Source of the DNA: Deltaproteobacteria bacterium
GTDB taxonomy: Bacteria; Myxococcota_A; UBA796; CAJQPC01
DNA length: 7,658 nt
NCBI GenBank assembly: GCA_016717595.1
Contig: JADKFE010000112.1
Span: 1 to 7,658 of the forward strand
Reading direction: 5' to 3'
The translations under genes and the position numbers were made by a program. Below the pieces are notes generated by a model, which was given only the letters and a program-made list of their open reading frames with translations, was not told where the DNA came from and did no database searches. Below, in pieces: positions 7,173 to 7,658 of the stretch (the first letter of the stretch is position 1; the number at the start of each line of letters is the position of its first letter).

Positions 7173-7658
7173 TCAGCGAACGAAGCATCTCGTGCGCTGA
7201 GCTCCAGCGGATGACGTGGAGCACCTCGTCATATCATTTGCAACGTAGTGTACGACGAGGAAGGCCTCCCTCAGCTTTGTTGAGTCGAGGCGGTCAGCGG
7301 GCGTCCCCGCCTCTATTCGCCAGCGGCCGTTTGGCAGGACGCCTTCGGGTTCGGCCTTCAACGCTCCTCGGAGCACACCTGAACCGTCGCCGGTCAACTG
7401 GATGGATTGTTCGGGCCTCGTCGCCCCTTCGGCATACAAGTAGACCTCTACAGCCCCACCAATGGACTTATCCCCCAGGATCCATACGTCGATCTGATAT
7501 GGGCGAATCGTCGCGTGTCGTTGGAACGCATAGGGATAGCGGCCGGTGCTCAAGTCCACGTGGAGCACGGGCTCCGGTCCATGCAAGAACGTATGCCACT
7601 CGGTCGGGTTGTCGGTCCGCAGCGCGAACACTCGCTGCAACTGGAGCCCTTCGGCAGC
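7173..7658 (-). CDS. C-terminal fragment resembling the TcB-binding end of Tc-toxin A-type proteins (5' end outside window)
   Basis: The minus-strand frame is open from the right edge to the stop at 7173-7175, about 161 visible residues. The TTG at 7638-7640 is internal, because six further sense codons precede it to the edge. The sequence is beta-rich: an RVFALRTDNPTEWHTFLH segment, then DLSTGRYPYAFQ, IDVWILG, a G-rich turn with GDGSG, LPNGRWRIEAG and FLVVHYVAN near the end. From memory this order (an LR..P..W..F lead, a 'D...R.P...' stretch, then a final 'lvvhY' strand) fits the C-terminal TcB-binding domain of TcA subunits of insecticidal-type toxin complexes. The rest of that large protein would lie to the right. 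The last 18 or so residues after HYVAND look less conserved-like, and a late frame change cannot be excluded. Its GC is visibly lower than drmA (30 of 60 bases at 7441-7500 against 51 of 60 at 1381-1440). Other beta-sandwich proteins remain possible. Confidence 0.5.
   Translation of the reverse strand, partial: AAEGLQLQRVFALRTDNPTEWHTFLHGPEPVLHVDLSTGRYPYAFQRHATIRPYQIDVWILGDKSIGGAVEVYLYAEGATRPEQSIQLTGDGSGVLRGALKAEPEGVLPNGRWRIEAGTPADRLDSTKLREAFLVVHYVANDMTRCSTSSAGAQRTRCFVR

Noticed and set aside
7201..7222. Inverted repeat GCTCCA/TGGAGC near the end of the minus-strand gene
   Set aside because: Six-base arms with a ten-base loop inside coding sequence; likely chance.
1..7658. Search for tRNA or rRNA genes, CRISPR repeats, insertion-sequence ends and a DNA methyltransferase motif (for example NPPY or PCQ types)
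   Set aside because: None was seen by eye on either strand.

Overview
The window holds the core of a DISARM-type anti-phage locus in a GC-rich genome. Three genes, drmA (DrmA helicase), drmB (DUF1998 protein) and drmC (PLD-family protein), lie head to tail on the + strand. They follow two smaller genes: the 3' end of a probable PD-(D/E)XK nuclease-like gene and an unrecognised gene of about 200 codons. All four junctions between these five genes are ATGA stop/start overlaps, so they read as one translationally coupled operon. Its promoter and first gene(s) lie left of the window.

The region beyond the operon differs. drmC is followed by 207 bases without a gene. That gap holds a long imperfect hairpin (7033-7086) and a G-rich stretch around the drmC stop codon. 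A convergent minus-strand gene then runs off the right edge. Its visible part looks like the C-terminal, TcB-binding end of a Tc-toxin A-type protein, so the operon probably ends at drmC and the defence locus meets unrelated DNA here.

How the genes may work together: in known DISARM, DrmA and DrmB form a DNA-binding, ATP-driven complex, DrmC has a phospholipase-D/nuclease fold, and a methyltransferase marks self DNA. No methyltransferase, DrmD or DrmE is visible here. The place just upstream of drmA is taken by the PD-(D/E)XK-like gene and the unknown gene. Either the methylase lies outside the window or this is a variant DISARM with other partners.

The second gene needs care. Its open frame is continuous from 306 to 911, but about 58 codons in the middle (roughly 645-818) are much more protein-like in the +1 frame. 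This points to two compensating one-base indels, either real or sequence errors.

Organism: high GC with strong GC3 in drmA-C and a Tc-toxin-like neighbour would fit a Myxococcota or other deltaproteobacterial-type genome, but nothing in the window fixes the taxon. The two ends of the window are clearly less GC-rich than drmA.
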